This document shows, piece after piece, positions 47,301 through 59,278 of a stretch of DNA of 64,000 bases. This DNA comes from Annona cherimola (Eukaryota; Streptophyta; Magnoliopsida; Magnoliales; Annonaceae), in assembly GCA_030490835.1 (NCBI GenBank), contig CM059972.1:33893452-33957451 (forward strand), read 5' to 3'. The translations under genes and the position numbers were made by a program. Numbering within the stretch: position 1 is the first letter of the stretch; every line of letters starts with the position of its first letter. Under the pieces are notes generated by a model that saw only the letters and a program-made list of their open reading frames with translations, was not told the DNA's origin and did no database searches.

Positions 47301-49045
47301 TAGACGTGGATAATGATTTAGATTATAAAAGGTATAATTTAAAAATCTAAAAATTATGGATAAGGAGTGAGGGCTAAAGGCTTGTGTGAGTATTGAATCA
47401 TTATCTAGTGAAGGAAGGGGAGAGATAACCGTACAAATGTTTGCATGAAATGCTCCATGTAAATGGTTGCTTTTTCTATTTTTTTTTTAAGTTTTTCAAC
47501 TACTACTTGGAAAATATAAATTAACATGTATATGTTTATTATAAAAAATCATTTTCAATGAAAATTTTATTTATTATAACTATTTAACATTATTTGGGTG
47601 TGAACGTAACATTGTTAAAGTTTAAGAGTAGATATAAAATACGTAAAATTTTTGTCATCGTTTCTAAGTATATGAATAAATATGACAAATGGTTTAATTG
47701 TTAAAAAAATTATATGAGGTGTTAAAAAAACCATTTTCATAGAGCATTCCATGGTGTTAGGAAGTATATATTTAAAAGATGAAATGAGATACTGAATGAA
47801 GAAGGATTGTCATATATTGTGAAATAAGAAATTTCATTGAAATTTAGAAAATTTGGAAATGTAAAAAATACGACAGTTATGACTTTAAAAACGAGAATCT
47901 TTTTAGAATGGAAATTTTTATTTCCTTTGTATGCGGGTCAACCAGGGAATGACGTCCCATGAAGAAGTTAGTGTTATTCCTTCTTTTAAGTAAGGACATG
48001 CTTGGATACATATAGAAGTTTTCAAAGCAAAACGTTTTAATCTAAAATTTTTCATTATATATAATTATTCTATTTTTATTTTTTCATATCTTCCTATGCA
48101 ATTATCCTACTTTTCAATATTAACATATAACTACCTATACAATCAACCTATCTACTTGAACTTTATTTTCTTTACTTCTTCTTATTATTGCTACCATATC
48201 ACATTATTTTCTCTCATTTCAAATACTTTTATACAAGAAATATTTCATCCAAAATTTTTCACTTTCTAAACATACTATAAATTACTTCATTATGTAGGCC
48301 AAGTTATGAGTCTTATTTTTAATGAAAGCGATCGCATTGAAATTTTAGTACAATTGGATGCAAAATCCATTTTTAATTATTTTTCAAAATTTTGTTAAAA
48401 CTATTTATCTATGTATATTTAACTCATTTATTAAGTTTTATCATTTTTCAAAATACGTATATATTTTTTCAATTTTGAAAAGTAGGAGTATTTTAGTTAT
48501 TTAAAAGTTAAAAAATATGCATATATTCATATTTTTTAAAATATATATATATATATACACATATTCAAAAATGGTAAAACTTAGTTTATAACATAAATAA
48601 CCTAGATTAACAATCTTATAAAAAAAATTCAAAAACAATAAAAAAAGAGTTTTTCATCCAATTGCATTAATATTTCAATTCAACTGGGGGCATTGAAACA
48701 TAACTCATTAATAATACGAAGTGCTTTAGACTTCCGAGGCTCTGCCAAACATGCCATTAGAGGACCTTTGTTACCTCTTCTGCAGTTTAAGTGCACCAAC
48801 AACAATGATGCACAGTCACTTAGCAATCCAATTAATCGAATTTTTCAACGTGGCCATCCATATTTATGGTCATGTGACTGATGGTTCTGATGGCAGAAAA
48901 TGATAGGGTGTGAGACCATGCAGGGACCACATCCTAAGCTGTCAGATGGTCCTGCAGCTGATCTTAATCTTTTTCCCCTAATAATTCAATCAGCTACGTC
49001 TGGCATCATTGGGCTACCAGATGTGAAAGTACTTGCTTTGATTGA
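47301..49045. other. Upstream intergenic region of the DC1 gene
   Basis: AT-rich to about 48690, with TA-rich runs near 48543. From 48690 to 49045 base content becomes balanced, as expected near a promoter. No further gene was recognised. Confidence 0.4.
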
Positions 49046-49056
49046 GCATAAATAGG
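49046..49056 (+). promoter_or_regulatory. Probable TATA box of the DC1 gene
   Basis: GCATAAATAGG lies 60-70 bp before the ATG at 49116, a normal distance for a plant gene with a short 5' UTR. Confidence 0.5.
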
Positions 49057-49115
49057 CTTTGTCATAGGGTCTATCAACATATCAACTTCTTAAGAAGTTT
49101 CAATATTGGAAAGCC

Positions 49116-51077
49116 ATGGCAAGTCAGCTGTCGAAGAAACCAAAACCAGTTGCCCCAAAAAGATCTCCTTCAGTCAAAATGATAGCATCGCCTGATCCTA
49201 ACAAAGCAGATGAGATTGTTCATTCCAGCCACCCCCAACACCCATTAATTCTAGTTTACACGCCGTACCTCTTCACGTGCATGGGCTGCAAGGAATTTGG
49301 AGCTGGACCAAGGTTCAAATGCAATATGTGTGACTACGATCTCCATGACTTTTGCGCTTTGGCTTCTCCCTCCATACAAAGCCATCCTCTCCACTGCCTA
49401 CATCAGCTTGTCTTCTATTCCAAACCAGGTGAGTGCTTACACATTCTTTTCAACTTCCAGCAAGAAATGCATCGATGCTAGCTGCAGTATAGTGGTATGA
49501 CAGATAAAAGTAGCCTGGAAAAGGAAACTTACTGTATATCGAAGGTATGCTTTCCAGCAGGTTATGCTTAATTTGACTGACAACCCGAGTAGTGGGCATC
49601 TCATGGACAGTTAAAAATGAAGGAGGAATACTTTCAATAAGCCTCAAGTTAGTAGTGGTTTTGATTGGCTAAACATACTGATTTTAGTTCTCGTACGATT
49701 GGTACCCTTGCACTAAGGCTACTATTAGGCAGTGAATCAGCTTCTCACCTTGTCGGAAAGTGCTGCATGAAGTGATCTGCACATGCATATTCATTTCAAT
49801 TATCAAATCCTATCGTCTGCAGTGGCAAGGGATACAGTTCTAGACACCAAAATTGTGTTAAAATTTTTTTTTTTTCCTTTTTCTCTGGAGGATCTCAAAA
49901 TAATTTTCCTCATAAACTCAAGAAAGGTGTGAAATTATAGCCTCATACGGAAGATATTTAGTGTGCCGTTGTCGCTAGTCAGGATCATCAACGATGGTCT
50001 CATGCAGTGGCAAGGGATACTGTTCTAGACACCAAAATTGTATTAAAAATTTCTTTTTTCTCTTTCTATGAAAGTTCGCAAAATAATTTTCCTCATAAAC
50101 TCAAGAAAAATCTGAAATTATAGCCTTATAGAGAAGATACCATGTGCCGTTGCCAAGGAAGCTCTATGAATATTATATTAAAAGCTGGCCAAACAGCATC
50201 TGATAAGTAAGGCAAATATCAGCAGCGTTTGGGAGATGTTGATCTGATGGTATGTTTAGGCCTTTGAATGACGTTGATTGATGAGGCTCACCATCTCCTA
50301 CCTGGGGATTTCATGCATGCTGAAATCATATACTATAATTTATTTCTTGCTTGTTAATCATGCCACTCATGTTCAGATTGATTTTCTGATATAATTCAAC
50401 TTGACTACCTTGATTATAAAGCATATTCACCACAACATATATATGTAAGTTTTGGCCAATTATTAATCTAATGATTTCCACAAAGTGGGGATTGAAAATT
50501 TCTTAGCTGGCATATGATTCCCATGCCCATTAGCTTGTTATCATTGTAATTTTCTAAAGAAGATTTTTTCCGCCCGCAATATAAAGGTGGACTTCTTCGC
50601 TCAAAATGCGATGTCTGCGGCAAGTCAACAAAAGGATACAACTACCGTTGCACAACATGTAACATCGAGATCCACCCATCTTGCACCATGCTTTATCCTC
50701 AGATGGATTTTCCCACGCATCCCCATACCTTAATGCTTACAACTGCCACAGCAATCCCGAGTGGCGATACTAGTTTCTTTTGTGGAGAGTGTCAGAGGAA
50801 GCGGTCTGGCCGAGTTTATTATTGTCCCAATTGCAATTACCACGTTCATGCTGTTTGTGCCAAAGACATGGTGAATGGACTCTACCTCCATGGACTAAAG
50901 TCCCCTGAAAGGCCCAGCATGCTTGGGGTTGCGGCACGTATTGCATCTCACGCTGTTGCAGGGTTTCTCGGTGGTCTGATTGAAGGATTTGGAGAAGGGG
51001 TTGGAGAAGTTCTTGTTGACAACATTGGGAGAGGTGATGGCGTAATTAACATAAAAAACCAAATAAGCAGATGCTGA
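49116..51077 (+). CDS. DC1 (Cys/His-rich C1) domain protein, two exons, 267 aa
   Basis: Exon 1 is 49116-49428 and ends CCAG before GTGAGT. Exon 2 is 50587-51077 and follows an AAAG acceptor. Joining restores the frame across a split Gly codon and gives 267 residues. The ATG lies in a good context (AAAGCCATGGC). Three zinc-binding DC1 repeats are visible: residues 42-80 (Cys 55, 58, 69, 72, 80 and His 77), 90-137 (Cys 112, 115, 126, 129, 137 and His 134), and 149-195 (Cys 170, 173, 184, 187, 195 and His 192). A Gly-rich hydrophobic tail (216-255) follows. DC1 proteins are a large plant-specific family, some linked to stress and defence; the role of this one is unknown. No disabling change was seen. 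It is the only intact host gene I can support in the window. Confidence 0.9.
49429..50586 (+). other. Intron of the DC1 gene with an internal duplication
   Basis: The 1158-bp intron has GT and AG borders. It contains two copies of a 155-bp segment, 49819-49973 and 50004-50156. Both start GCAGTGGCAAGGGATAC and share TCTAGACACCAAAATTGT, then TTTTCCTCATAAACTCAAGA and a GTGCCGTTG phrase near the end. Confidence 0.8.
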
Positions 51078-51988
51078 AGACAGTATTGTTTTTGGAATTG
51101 CGTGTGACCTTTGGTGATCTTCTCTGGTTTGTAGAAGATTGTTTGCTTGGTTGGCTATGCTATTGATTACAGCTTCAAGGAATTGGATTTATCAACCTAG
51201 GTCTTGTAATTAATGTTGTCTTGTTCAAGTATTAACTCATGTATACGTAAAGACTTGTATCCTGTTTGCCGTGTGAATATAAGGAGATGCATGTACATAT
51301 AAGATGACTGTAAATTCTTGTGTGGTGCTGGGCTATTTTATACGCTGATATGTCTTTTAAATCATCATATGAACATGCAAAGAATACCCACATTTTGGAC
51401 CAAAAAGAACAGGAAATCACAATGAACCAGATTATGTTCTGCCACATATATATAATCTTGCATTTACAACTCAACCTAAGCACATATTTCAATCCTAGCT
51501 TTAGGGGTGCAAATCTAACAATATTGTTAACCAAGTAGTAACAAAGAAATTGCTCAAAAAAATAGAAGATAAACTCCTAAAGCCGAGACTCAAAACTTAG
51601 ACCGCCCTCATCTGAGGCGGGACTCTTGCCAACCATGCTAATTGCATGGTGGTGTTTTGCCAATATGTTGACATAAAGAAGATGTACAAGAAGATATAGA
51701 AAATTAGTTTATCATATTCATCAAAAATGTCAGTCCCATCCTACTATTGGTTTAAAATTAGTTAGATGAATTGTAAATTTCTTAATATGAATTCTCAAAA
51801 TTCCAATCCATCTTGATCGAAGAATATTGAGTTGGTTGGACTTGATAGAATCACCCAAAATTCTCTTCTCCGTTGATCATCTGTGCATGGACAGGTGTAA
51901 AAAGATTGTCCTTGGTGAAATATGGATCCTAACCAATAAATAGGATCTTTAAAGGCACACATCTAATTGATTGAGGATCGTAACAGTA
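51078..51988. other. 3' flank of the DC1 gene
   Basis: Holds the 3' UTR (its end cannot be fixed from sequence) and then intergenic DNA. The small ORFs on both strands at 51232-51538 lack known motifs. Confidence 0.4.
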
Positions 51989-52200
51989 CAATCTTTCTAT
52001 TTTGTAGCCTCAGCAACAAGGATGCTTCATATTAGAGATCCCTCATGTTGGTCTCATACAATCTTTCTATTTTTGCAGCCTCAGCAACAAGGATGCTTCA
52101 TATTAGAGATCCCTCATGTTTATCTCATACAATCTTTCTATTTTTGTAGCCCCTACAACAAGGATACTTCATATCAGAGATCCCTCATGTTGATCTCATA
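51989..52200 (+). repeat. 71-bp tandem repeat, three copies
   Basis: Copies at 51989-52058, 52059-52129 and 52130-52200. Each starts CAATCTTTCTATTTT and contains CAACAAGGATGCTTCATATT (or a close variant), AGAGATCCCTCATGTT and TCTCATA. Copy 1 is one base shorter, and copy 3 is the most diverged. Confidence 0.93.
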
Positions 52201-53959
52201 CAAGCCACTCCCTGATGTAATTGGTCATGCTAGAAATCTAAGTGGATCACTTGTTAAAAAAAGGCAAATCTAATGGGGAAAACATGGGCTACATGTTCGA
52301 TATTTTCAAAATCGGGTTAAAATTTTCCAAAAATTTTCAATGACCATGGTGGTAAAATTATTTGTTTTCATAAAGATTGTTCGGGTCTAAATCTTCATAG
52401 TCCGATTTTATTTTTACATGACCCTTTAATTTCTATTGCGAAGCACCAAGGATTCACGTTAATTGCGTAGTGCAAAGTGGATATGCATTGAGTTGTGTAG
52501 TTATAATTGGACTTGACAATCCACCTAGGACTTGCGGCGAGAAATTGCATAATCTATCTTCAAACATAGTGCAGACTATGCATAATCCACAGGAGATTAA
52601 AGTGCAGCGTAGGCCTAGCCACATGCACTTATAGATGGGGTTGCTTCTATGGTCATTATCATCACTTTTACAAGAAACTAACCAGACTTTCTACTGTATC
52701 TTTCGAGAGAGACAAATTAGTGGGTGTTGTATAAAACGTGCTGCTCATTGAAGATCGCGACAACGTGGCCAACATAATGGATAGAGCAGATCGAGCGAAA
52801 AATAAACCCCAAAATATCAAAAAACCTACTAGAAGGTGGGTTTTGGAAACAAACCCAACTAGTCCCCATTTGGCTCTCTCCATCTCAAAATCTGCATCCG
52901 ACCTATAAATGGCCTTGCTCTCAACTAATTCCCCACACCAATCCTAAAGGAAATTCTGAAGTATCCTTATTAGCTTTGCTTCTTAAAGGGAGTTCCTTTT
53001 TGAAAAAGTGGTTATGCTCTTATTTTTAAAAGCAAAGATTGTTTTAAAGATTTTCTCCCTTCCATAAAGTGTAGAAACCTTAAAAGGCAAGAAAGATTAG
53101 CCTCCCTTAGATTTTCTATCCAATCTTCTTAAGGAAAGAGCCATCATTCTATTATTCTCTACATCAATTTTTGATCATCTCTATCAAGTCGTTATGCTGT
53201 TGGAATCATCAAACACAACCTTGCCTCCAATATGTCTTGAGAAATCAAGATCGGATTTAATCTTTTATGATCCATTTCTTCTATGTAAAGAAGCTATCAT
53301 AATTGATCAGATCCAATCCACTGCTCTTTTTTGAAATAAAATATTGCAGGGATGATCTCTTTTTTGTTTGACACGGATTTTTTTTGGTTTATGTTTATGG
53401 TACCACTTATTGAGTTTCTCCATATTCATCATATTTTTAACATGTTTTAAGACAGTAGGTGTGTAGGTGGAGACTAATATGGTATTGGTGAACTAGATCA
53501 ACCTAGGACTTGATGACTTTAGACATAGAATTTTTTGTCTTGATTTCTAAAAATGATCTAATGAGGACATGATATACTTTGTAGACTTGATATTTAGCTA
53601 TTGCTTGGTTTGAATTTGATGAGACATCTAATTTATTATGACTCATGATATATTTGATATTAAATCATGAGTTGTACACTACACATGAATAGTTCTCTCT
53701 GTTATCAACAATCTTGTAGTTTATCAATGAATATTTACTGAGGTATTGATTTGGTTAGTGGGTGCTACAAGTTTAGTGGTTCAACATAAATAATAGGTAA
53801 AAACCACATTGTGTAGCATAGTAACAAAGATATTGGATTTCATCTATGCTATTAGAGTGCACTAGTCTAGGGTGATGAACTAGCTACTTATATGTCTGCT
53901 TTGTTATGACTAGGGTTACTGTAAAATTGTTGAATGTATGTTTTTATACATAGATGGTT
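52201..53959. other. Intergenic or old retroelement DNA
   Basis: No gene recognised. A CCTATAAATGGCC box near 52902 followed by a CT-rich stretch could be an LTR promoter of the gypsy relic at 53960-54620. LTR ends were not found. Confidence 0.35.
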
Positions 53960-54620
53960 TACTTTTAGAGCATGATGTAGAGTTTAACATTGAATTATAT
54001 GTGAATACTGATTCTATATCAAAGTTATGATATAGGATGACACTAGTAGAGCAAGAAGAGTTGAAAAATCAACTCCAAGAGTTGTTTGACAAGCTTCATC
54101 TGTCCTAGTGCATCCATATGGGGTGCACCTATTTTTGTGAAGAAAAGGGTAGCAACCTTAGACTCTATATTAATTAGAGGGAGTTGAACAAGGTAACAGT
54201 AAAGAATAAATATCTGTTATCTAAGATTAGTTGCCTCGTGTTGGTGTATTTTCTAAGATTAATTTATAGTCAGGATATCATCAAATGTGAGTTCAAGATA
54301 TTAACATCTTGAAGATAGTATTTAGAATCAAGTTAGTCAGTTAAAGCTCTTAGTAGTTCATTTGGTTTAACTAATACACTAGCTTTCTTTATAGATTTGA
54401 TAAATCAGATCTTCTAGGAGTGTCTTGATCATTTTGTGATGCTATTCATAGATGACATATAGATATACTTTAAAGATGATATAGAGCATGAACGTCATTT
54501 GTGATTTTCCTTGTAGCAACTACCGGAGCAAAAGTATGCCAGATCAAAAAGTGCAACTTCTGGCTACCTAATGTCTTCTTCCTTTGACATGTGGTATTAA
54601 CTAATAGTATAATAGTGTAA
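53960..54620 (+). pseudogene. Decayed Ty3/gypsy reverse transcriptase
   Basis: One frame from about 53975 gives recognisable reverse transcriptase blocks: DVEFNIEL, then ELKNQLQELFDK, then RELNKVTVKNKY, then FGLTNT, then HFVMLFIDDI (the active-site FIDD box) and DDIEHERH. At least eight in-frame stops interrupt it. After about 54510 the homology moves to another frame (IKKCNFWLPNVFFL, then HVV). This is a relic of an old element unrelated in age to A and B. Its LTRs were not identified. Confidence 0.8.
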
Positions 54621-55966
54621 TGCTCCAGGTATTAGCAACTACATAAATGGAAAATGATGTATATAATATAGCCTAAGAAACTAGGTAATTGTAGATTTTG
54701 ATGAATTAAGAGTTGAATATGTGAAAGATTACACAAGTTGTGTTAAATGTGCAATTCACGTTATTGAGAAATGGATAGGAAAATTTTGAAAAATAGCTTG
54801 ATAGAAGCTCAAGATAGATTTGCACATATTTGTTAGATGATTTTGGATATGTGGGAACCCTTGATTTGATTGAATAATAAATTTTGAGACTTGACCCTCC
54901 GTGTGTGGACTTTGAACTAGATAAGGACATTATTTGGAGTTGATTCATTTTGAAATGTGTTTGAGAATGGGAGATGCCTAGTGTGTTGGGAATGGATATG
55001 AGTGGTTATGAGTGAGATTAGAATGAGAGATTTGATAGAATGAAAGATATGGTCCTACTTGTGTAGTTGAAAGAATTGCGATAGTGAAAAAGATCGAGCA
55101 TGATTGTTGAGAGCCATGAATTTTGTGACAATAATTCTAGAGATGATTGAAATTTGGTCATGATGCTTGATAAGGAAATTGAGATAATGGCTTCGAGAAT
55201 TGAGTCATAGGGGGCTAATAGTGAAAATTCAATAGGAAATGAACTTGATGGGCAAGCTTTTGGAAACAACATAGAACATAATAGTTTCTGATATGGATGA
55301 GATGCTAGACATATTCATGATGTGTGAAAAGTGATTTTGAAGACATTAGATGTGCAATATGTGATTTGGGCCAATGAGACTCGTTACAAAGGCAAAATAA
55401 CTAAAAAGTTCGGTTGATGGGTCAAAATTTATATAAAATATGTTTTGAGCAAAGAAATAACATAAATGTGATATTATGATGATAAGAGATGTGCATGAAT
55501 GGTTAGTTTGGTGTTGAAAATATTTCGACATGTTAAGACTCTTATCTTGTGAATGGGTAAAAGTTGTCGATAAAACTTATAGTAAAATACAATCCAAATA
55601 TTGTGATGATGGGATTTTGAGCTAACATTTTGTGAAACAATAGTATTTGAAGTTGGGAATCTAATGTACAAAGAATTGTCATAATCCAATTTGTCTAGAG
55701 AAATTTATGTGCAAAATTGTGCAAAATTGCAGAAATCGAGCTATTTATGGGCCCACACAAGCCAAACCATGTGATTTCTTGATAACTCTATAAAAATAGA
55801 GTTATCAAGACTCCTTTTGTATTCATTTTGAATGATAGTTTAAGAGAAACATGTGAATTTATATAGGTTTTGCTTTAGTTTGCATAATTTCTGCATTCAT
55901 GCATTGTGTGTAAATTTCGTGCATTTTTAGTTGAATTGAAAGTAAATCATACCATCTTAGGTTATA
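54621..55966. other. Intergenic DNA, probably old retroelement debris
   Basis: No coding homology recognised. The several minus-strand ORFs of 60-84 codons in this stretch have no motif. It contains the hairpin at 55778-55809. Confidence 0.35.
55778..55809. other. Perfect 14-bp hairpin with AAAA loop
   Basis: CTTGATAACTCTAT (55778-55791), then AAAA, then ATAGAGTTATCAAG (55796-55809). The two arms are perfect reverse complements. A TATAAAAATA box sits across the loop. Confidence 0.9.
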
Positions 55967-55971
55967 GTTAT
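55967..55971. other. Target site duplication GTTAT (left copy)
   Basis: GTTAT precedes the solo LTR and recurs at 57779-57783. Confidence 0.9.
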
Positions 55972-57778
55972 TGTTGGAAATATGTGGAAAACAAGTTAAA
56001 TCTATATTTTGATGATTAACAAATCAATTTGAGTAATTCTTGGCTACTGACATGTTTGTGGAAGTGTTTAAGGCATATACATTTGAAGAATATAAAGCAT
56101 GAAAGGCCAAGTCGTTGTCCAAGTCGACCCCAAGATCGACTTCAAGAAGAAGAATCTGTCCAGAATTGAAAATGGGAGAAGAACAAGTGAATTCGCAGGC
56201 CAAGTCGACTCCACTTGGGACTTGGGAAGCCAAGTCGCAAACGAAGTCGACTCCAGCATCGACTTCAGTCGGGAGATTCTCTCCAGAGCTGAATTTGGAT
56301 GGAAGAATGCCGAAGTCGCAAATGAAGTCGACTCCAGTTGCGACTTGGGCGAAGTCGTGAACGAAGTCGACCCCAATTTCGACTTGAGGTATTCTAAGTT
56401 CAAGGATGCAGATTCAAGCTCATTCCCAAGATCAACTTAAGATCTCTCAAGACCAAATCAAGAATACAAGCTCTTTATCAAAATCAAGTCTAAGGAAAAA
56501 AGCTTCAAGCATGATTCAAAGATCAAATCAAGTCTATCAAGTCCAAGGCAAAGATTCAAATATGCTTCAAGATGAAGTCAAGTCATGAAAACCAAATGAA
56601 TCCAATGCAAAGCAAGGTGCATGAATCAATCATGCAAAGATCAAACTCTCATCAGATTCTCAAGGTTCAAGCCTATCCAAGTTAAACCAAAGACAAGGAC
56701 TTCAAGATCAACAAGATCTACAAGTATAAGGAATTATTTCAGAATGAAAATGATTAGAGAAAGATCAAAGCATTTTTAGCAAAGATCGAGTCAAGTCGCA
56801 ACCCAAGTCGACTTCATGATCGACTTGAGTTGAAGTCTAAAAGCCAAGTCGACCCAAGACTCAAGACTCGGAACTTGAAGAGGTGAAGTCGCACCCGAAG
56901 TCGACTCCACCTGCGACTTGGGTCAAGTCGATGCCCAATTCAACCTAATCTGGAACTTGAAGTTGCGACGGAGAAGCGAAGTCGCACCCGAAGTCGACTC
57001 CATCTGCGACTTGGGCGAAGTCGCATCCGAAGTCGACTCCGCCTGCGACTTGGGTCGCAACGGTCAGAATTTATTCGAACGTTGGCGCATTTAATGCGCG
57101 CCACCTACCTTCTAACGTTCGGATTCCCTCCAAAATTATAAAAGGCATTCATGGTGGACGAGGGAAGTAGCTGAGAATCATTAAGTGTGCATAACTACCA
57201 CATTCAAGAGCTTCAAAGAGATCAAGTCATTCAAAGAAGAAGAACTTCACTTCAAACTGCAAGAGCCAAACTTCTGAATCTTCAAAGCCATCACTACGAG
57301 TTCTTCTCTGCGCCAAATTGCTTCTACACGTCTGTAAAGTGTAGACTCCTTTTGTTATTTCGTTTGTTTGTATTGAACTTGATTTAGTTTGAGGAACTAA
57401 GATCAAGTGTAAGCAAGGTAGTGTGTGATTGGAGTGGAACTCATCACCTACCTGTGCTGCGTTGTGTTGAGGCCCCCTAGAGCTGGAATCTAGAAGAGAG
57501 CAGTGACTCTAATTGTATTGAGAGAATACAATAGTGGAACCCAAGTCACAAGGAGTGTGAGCTTGGAAGAGTGGAGTAGGGAGGTTGCCCGAACCACTAT
57601 AAAAATCTTGTGTGCTTGACTTACATTTCTGCTCTCTATATTATAATTGCTTTCCATTTCGTTTCTTCATTAAGGGGACTAGATTAATCCGGGGTAAAGT
57701 CTCTGTTTAAGTTATAAATTTTTAAGAACCCAATTCACCCCTCCCCTCTTGGGTTTTGCCATCAACTCGGGACCAACA
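55972..57778 (+). mobile_element. Solo copia LTR, 1807 bp
   Basis: Plus-strand LTR of the same Sirevirus-type family, from TGTTGGAAATATG to GGGACCAACA, with a GTTAT target copy on each side. GTCGAC dyads occur at 56120-56370 and 56800-57050. A TATAAAAG box follows near 57137, just after a GCGCATTTAATGCGC near-palindrome (near 57085). It is closer to the solo LTR at 39509 than to the LTR at 1637. Confidence 0.94.
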
Positions 57779-57783
57779 GTTAT

Positions 57784-59273
57784 TGCATTAGATCATTTAG
57801 GGTATCATTTACTTGTTTTATGTAATTTATTGTAGAAAAAATGGAGGCTACTTCATAAACTTCATGCTAAAGTGATTGCAAGAAAAACTCATTGCAAACA
57901 ACCCTTGAAGATGAAGGTAGAAAGTTGGCACTCCAATGCTAAAAGTTTGGTGCCTCGGCCTTAGGCACTGCTACAGTAGAAAATTTCAGAAATAGACAGG
58001 TTCCAGACAGCTCGAGAGAGTTGGCGCTCCGGTGCTAGACTCTTGCCAGCACGACACCACCTCACACTTGTGCAATTTTTGTACATGTTTTGTGCTAGCT
58101 AAGTGAGGATATAAATATTCTTTTAGAGTTTTAATAATAGATCATCAAGGGTCATACTACTGCAGAGAAAGGGAGTGAACCAAGGCTTGAAGGCAAAGAG
58201 GGTGAATCAAGTAGAGATTCAAGTCATTCACTACAATACATGGAGTTTCATCTCCTCTTTTCATCTCTCTTTTCATATTTATTATTCTCCTCCCTTGGGA
58301 TGATTGTAAACTTGATGTTGAAGGGATTTAATATCATGTATTTGGGCTAAATCTCCTTGTGGTGGGAGATATGGATGATTTGAACTCATATCCATGTTAA
58401 CTTTAGTTTCCTTGTGCTGAAATGAGTATATAGTTGTGCTATAACTTTATGTTGCGTGGGATTATCGTTATAGATTATACTTAATGCATTTACAAGCTTT
58501 ACAACCTTGTAGATTGATTTAATATCAAAATCTATACTTGGAAGAGTGAGTTTTGGATGAGATTTATATATAAGGTACAAGTTTTCTAGATCTTGTTTGT
58601 GTTGGATGTTAATATAGATAGGAATATATTTATTAACCCTGCGTAATCATGATTAAATTATGTGGTTAGTCTTGTTTTACTTAAGTACATGGGAACATAG
58701 CAAATAACTCAAACAAAGTTAGTTTTGTATATGTTAAAAAACATATATGAATATAAATAAACCTAGATTAATAATCTTTGCACAATCAACTTGAAAAGGA
58801 GCCAAATCAACGTTGTTATGAGTCAATGAATTCATATCCCATCCATTTTAACCATCCTAAGGCAATCCCTTTAGTAGTTATCCTACTTTTAATCATTTAA
58901 TGCTTTAATTAGCTTAGTTGAATTTAGTTCCTTAAATACAATTCTATTTAATTAGCAATTCACTTTAGACAATTGAATTGTAAGGTGCTAATCTGTTTAA
59001 CACAATCTTCATGAGATCGATACTCTACTATTTCTTTATTACTTGATCAACACATATATTTACGTTAAAAAGAGCATTTAATTAGATATATACGTAACTC
59101 GTCATTTTCAGAATCACACGAGCCAACATGTGGGGTGCTATTCTGATTGGGGAGGGTCCGAACCCACCCCATTTCCATGTCATATATTTCCTTTCTTCCT
59201 CCTCATGACCCTAACTCTCTACTCTCATGAAAAACCACTCAAAAGAGCTTGATTTCATGTGATTTTACGTAAA
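57784..59273 (+). repeat. Possible old gypsy-type LTR or leader remnant
   Basis: Contains GGCGCTCCGGTGCTAGA (58023), a GGATATAAATATTC box (58109) and CATGAGATCGATACTCTACT (59012), phrases I associate with LTRs or leaders of Tat/Athila-like gypsy elements. There is no ORF of note. The ends are unknown. Confidence 0.35.
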
Positions 59274-59278
59274 GGGAG
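59274..59278. other. Target site duplication GGGAG (left copy)
   Basis: GGGAG precedes the solo gypsy LTR and recurs at 62805-62809. Confidence 0.9.

Noticed and set aside
51971..52273. 100-codon ORF over the 71-bp repeats as a gene
   Set aside because: The repeats shift frame from copy to copy, and the peptide has no conserved unit. Kept only as a curiosity in the findings.
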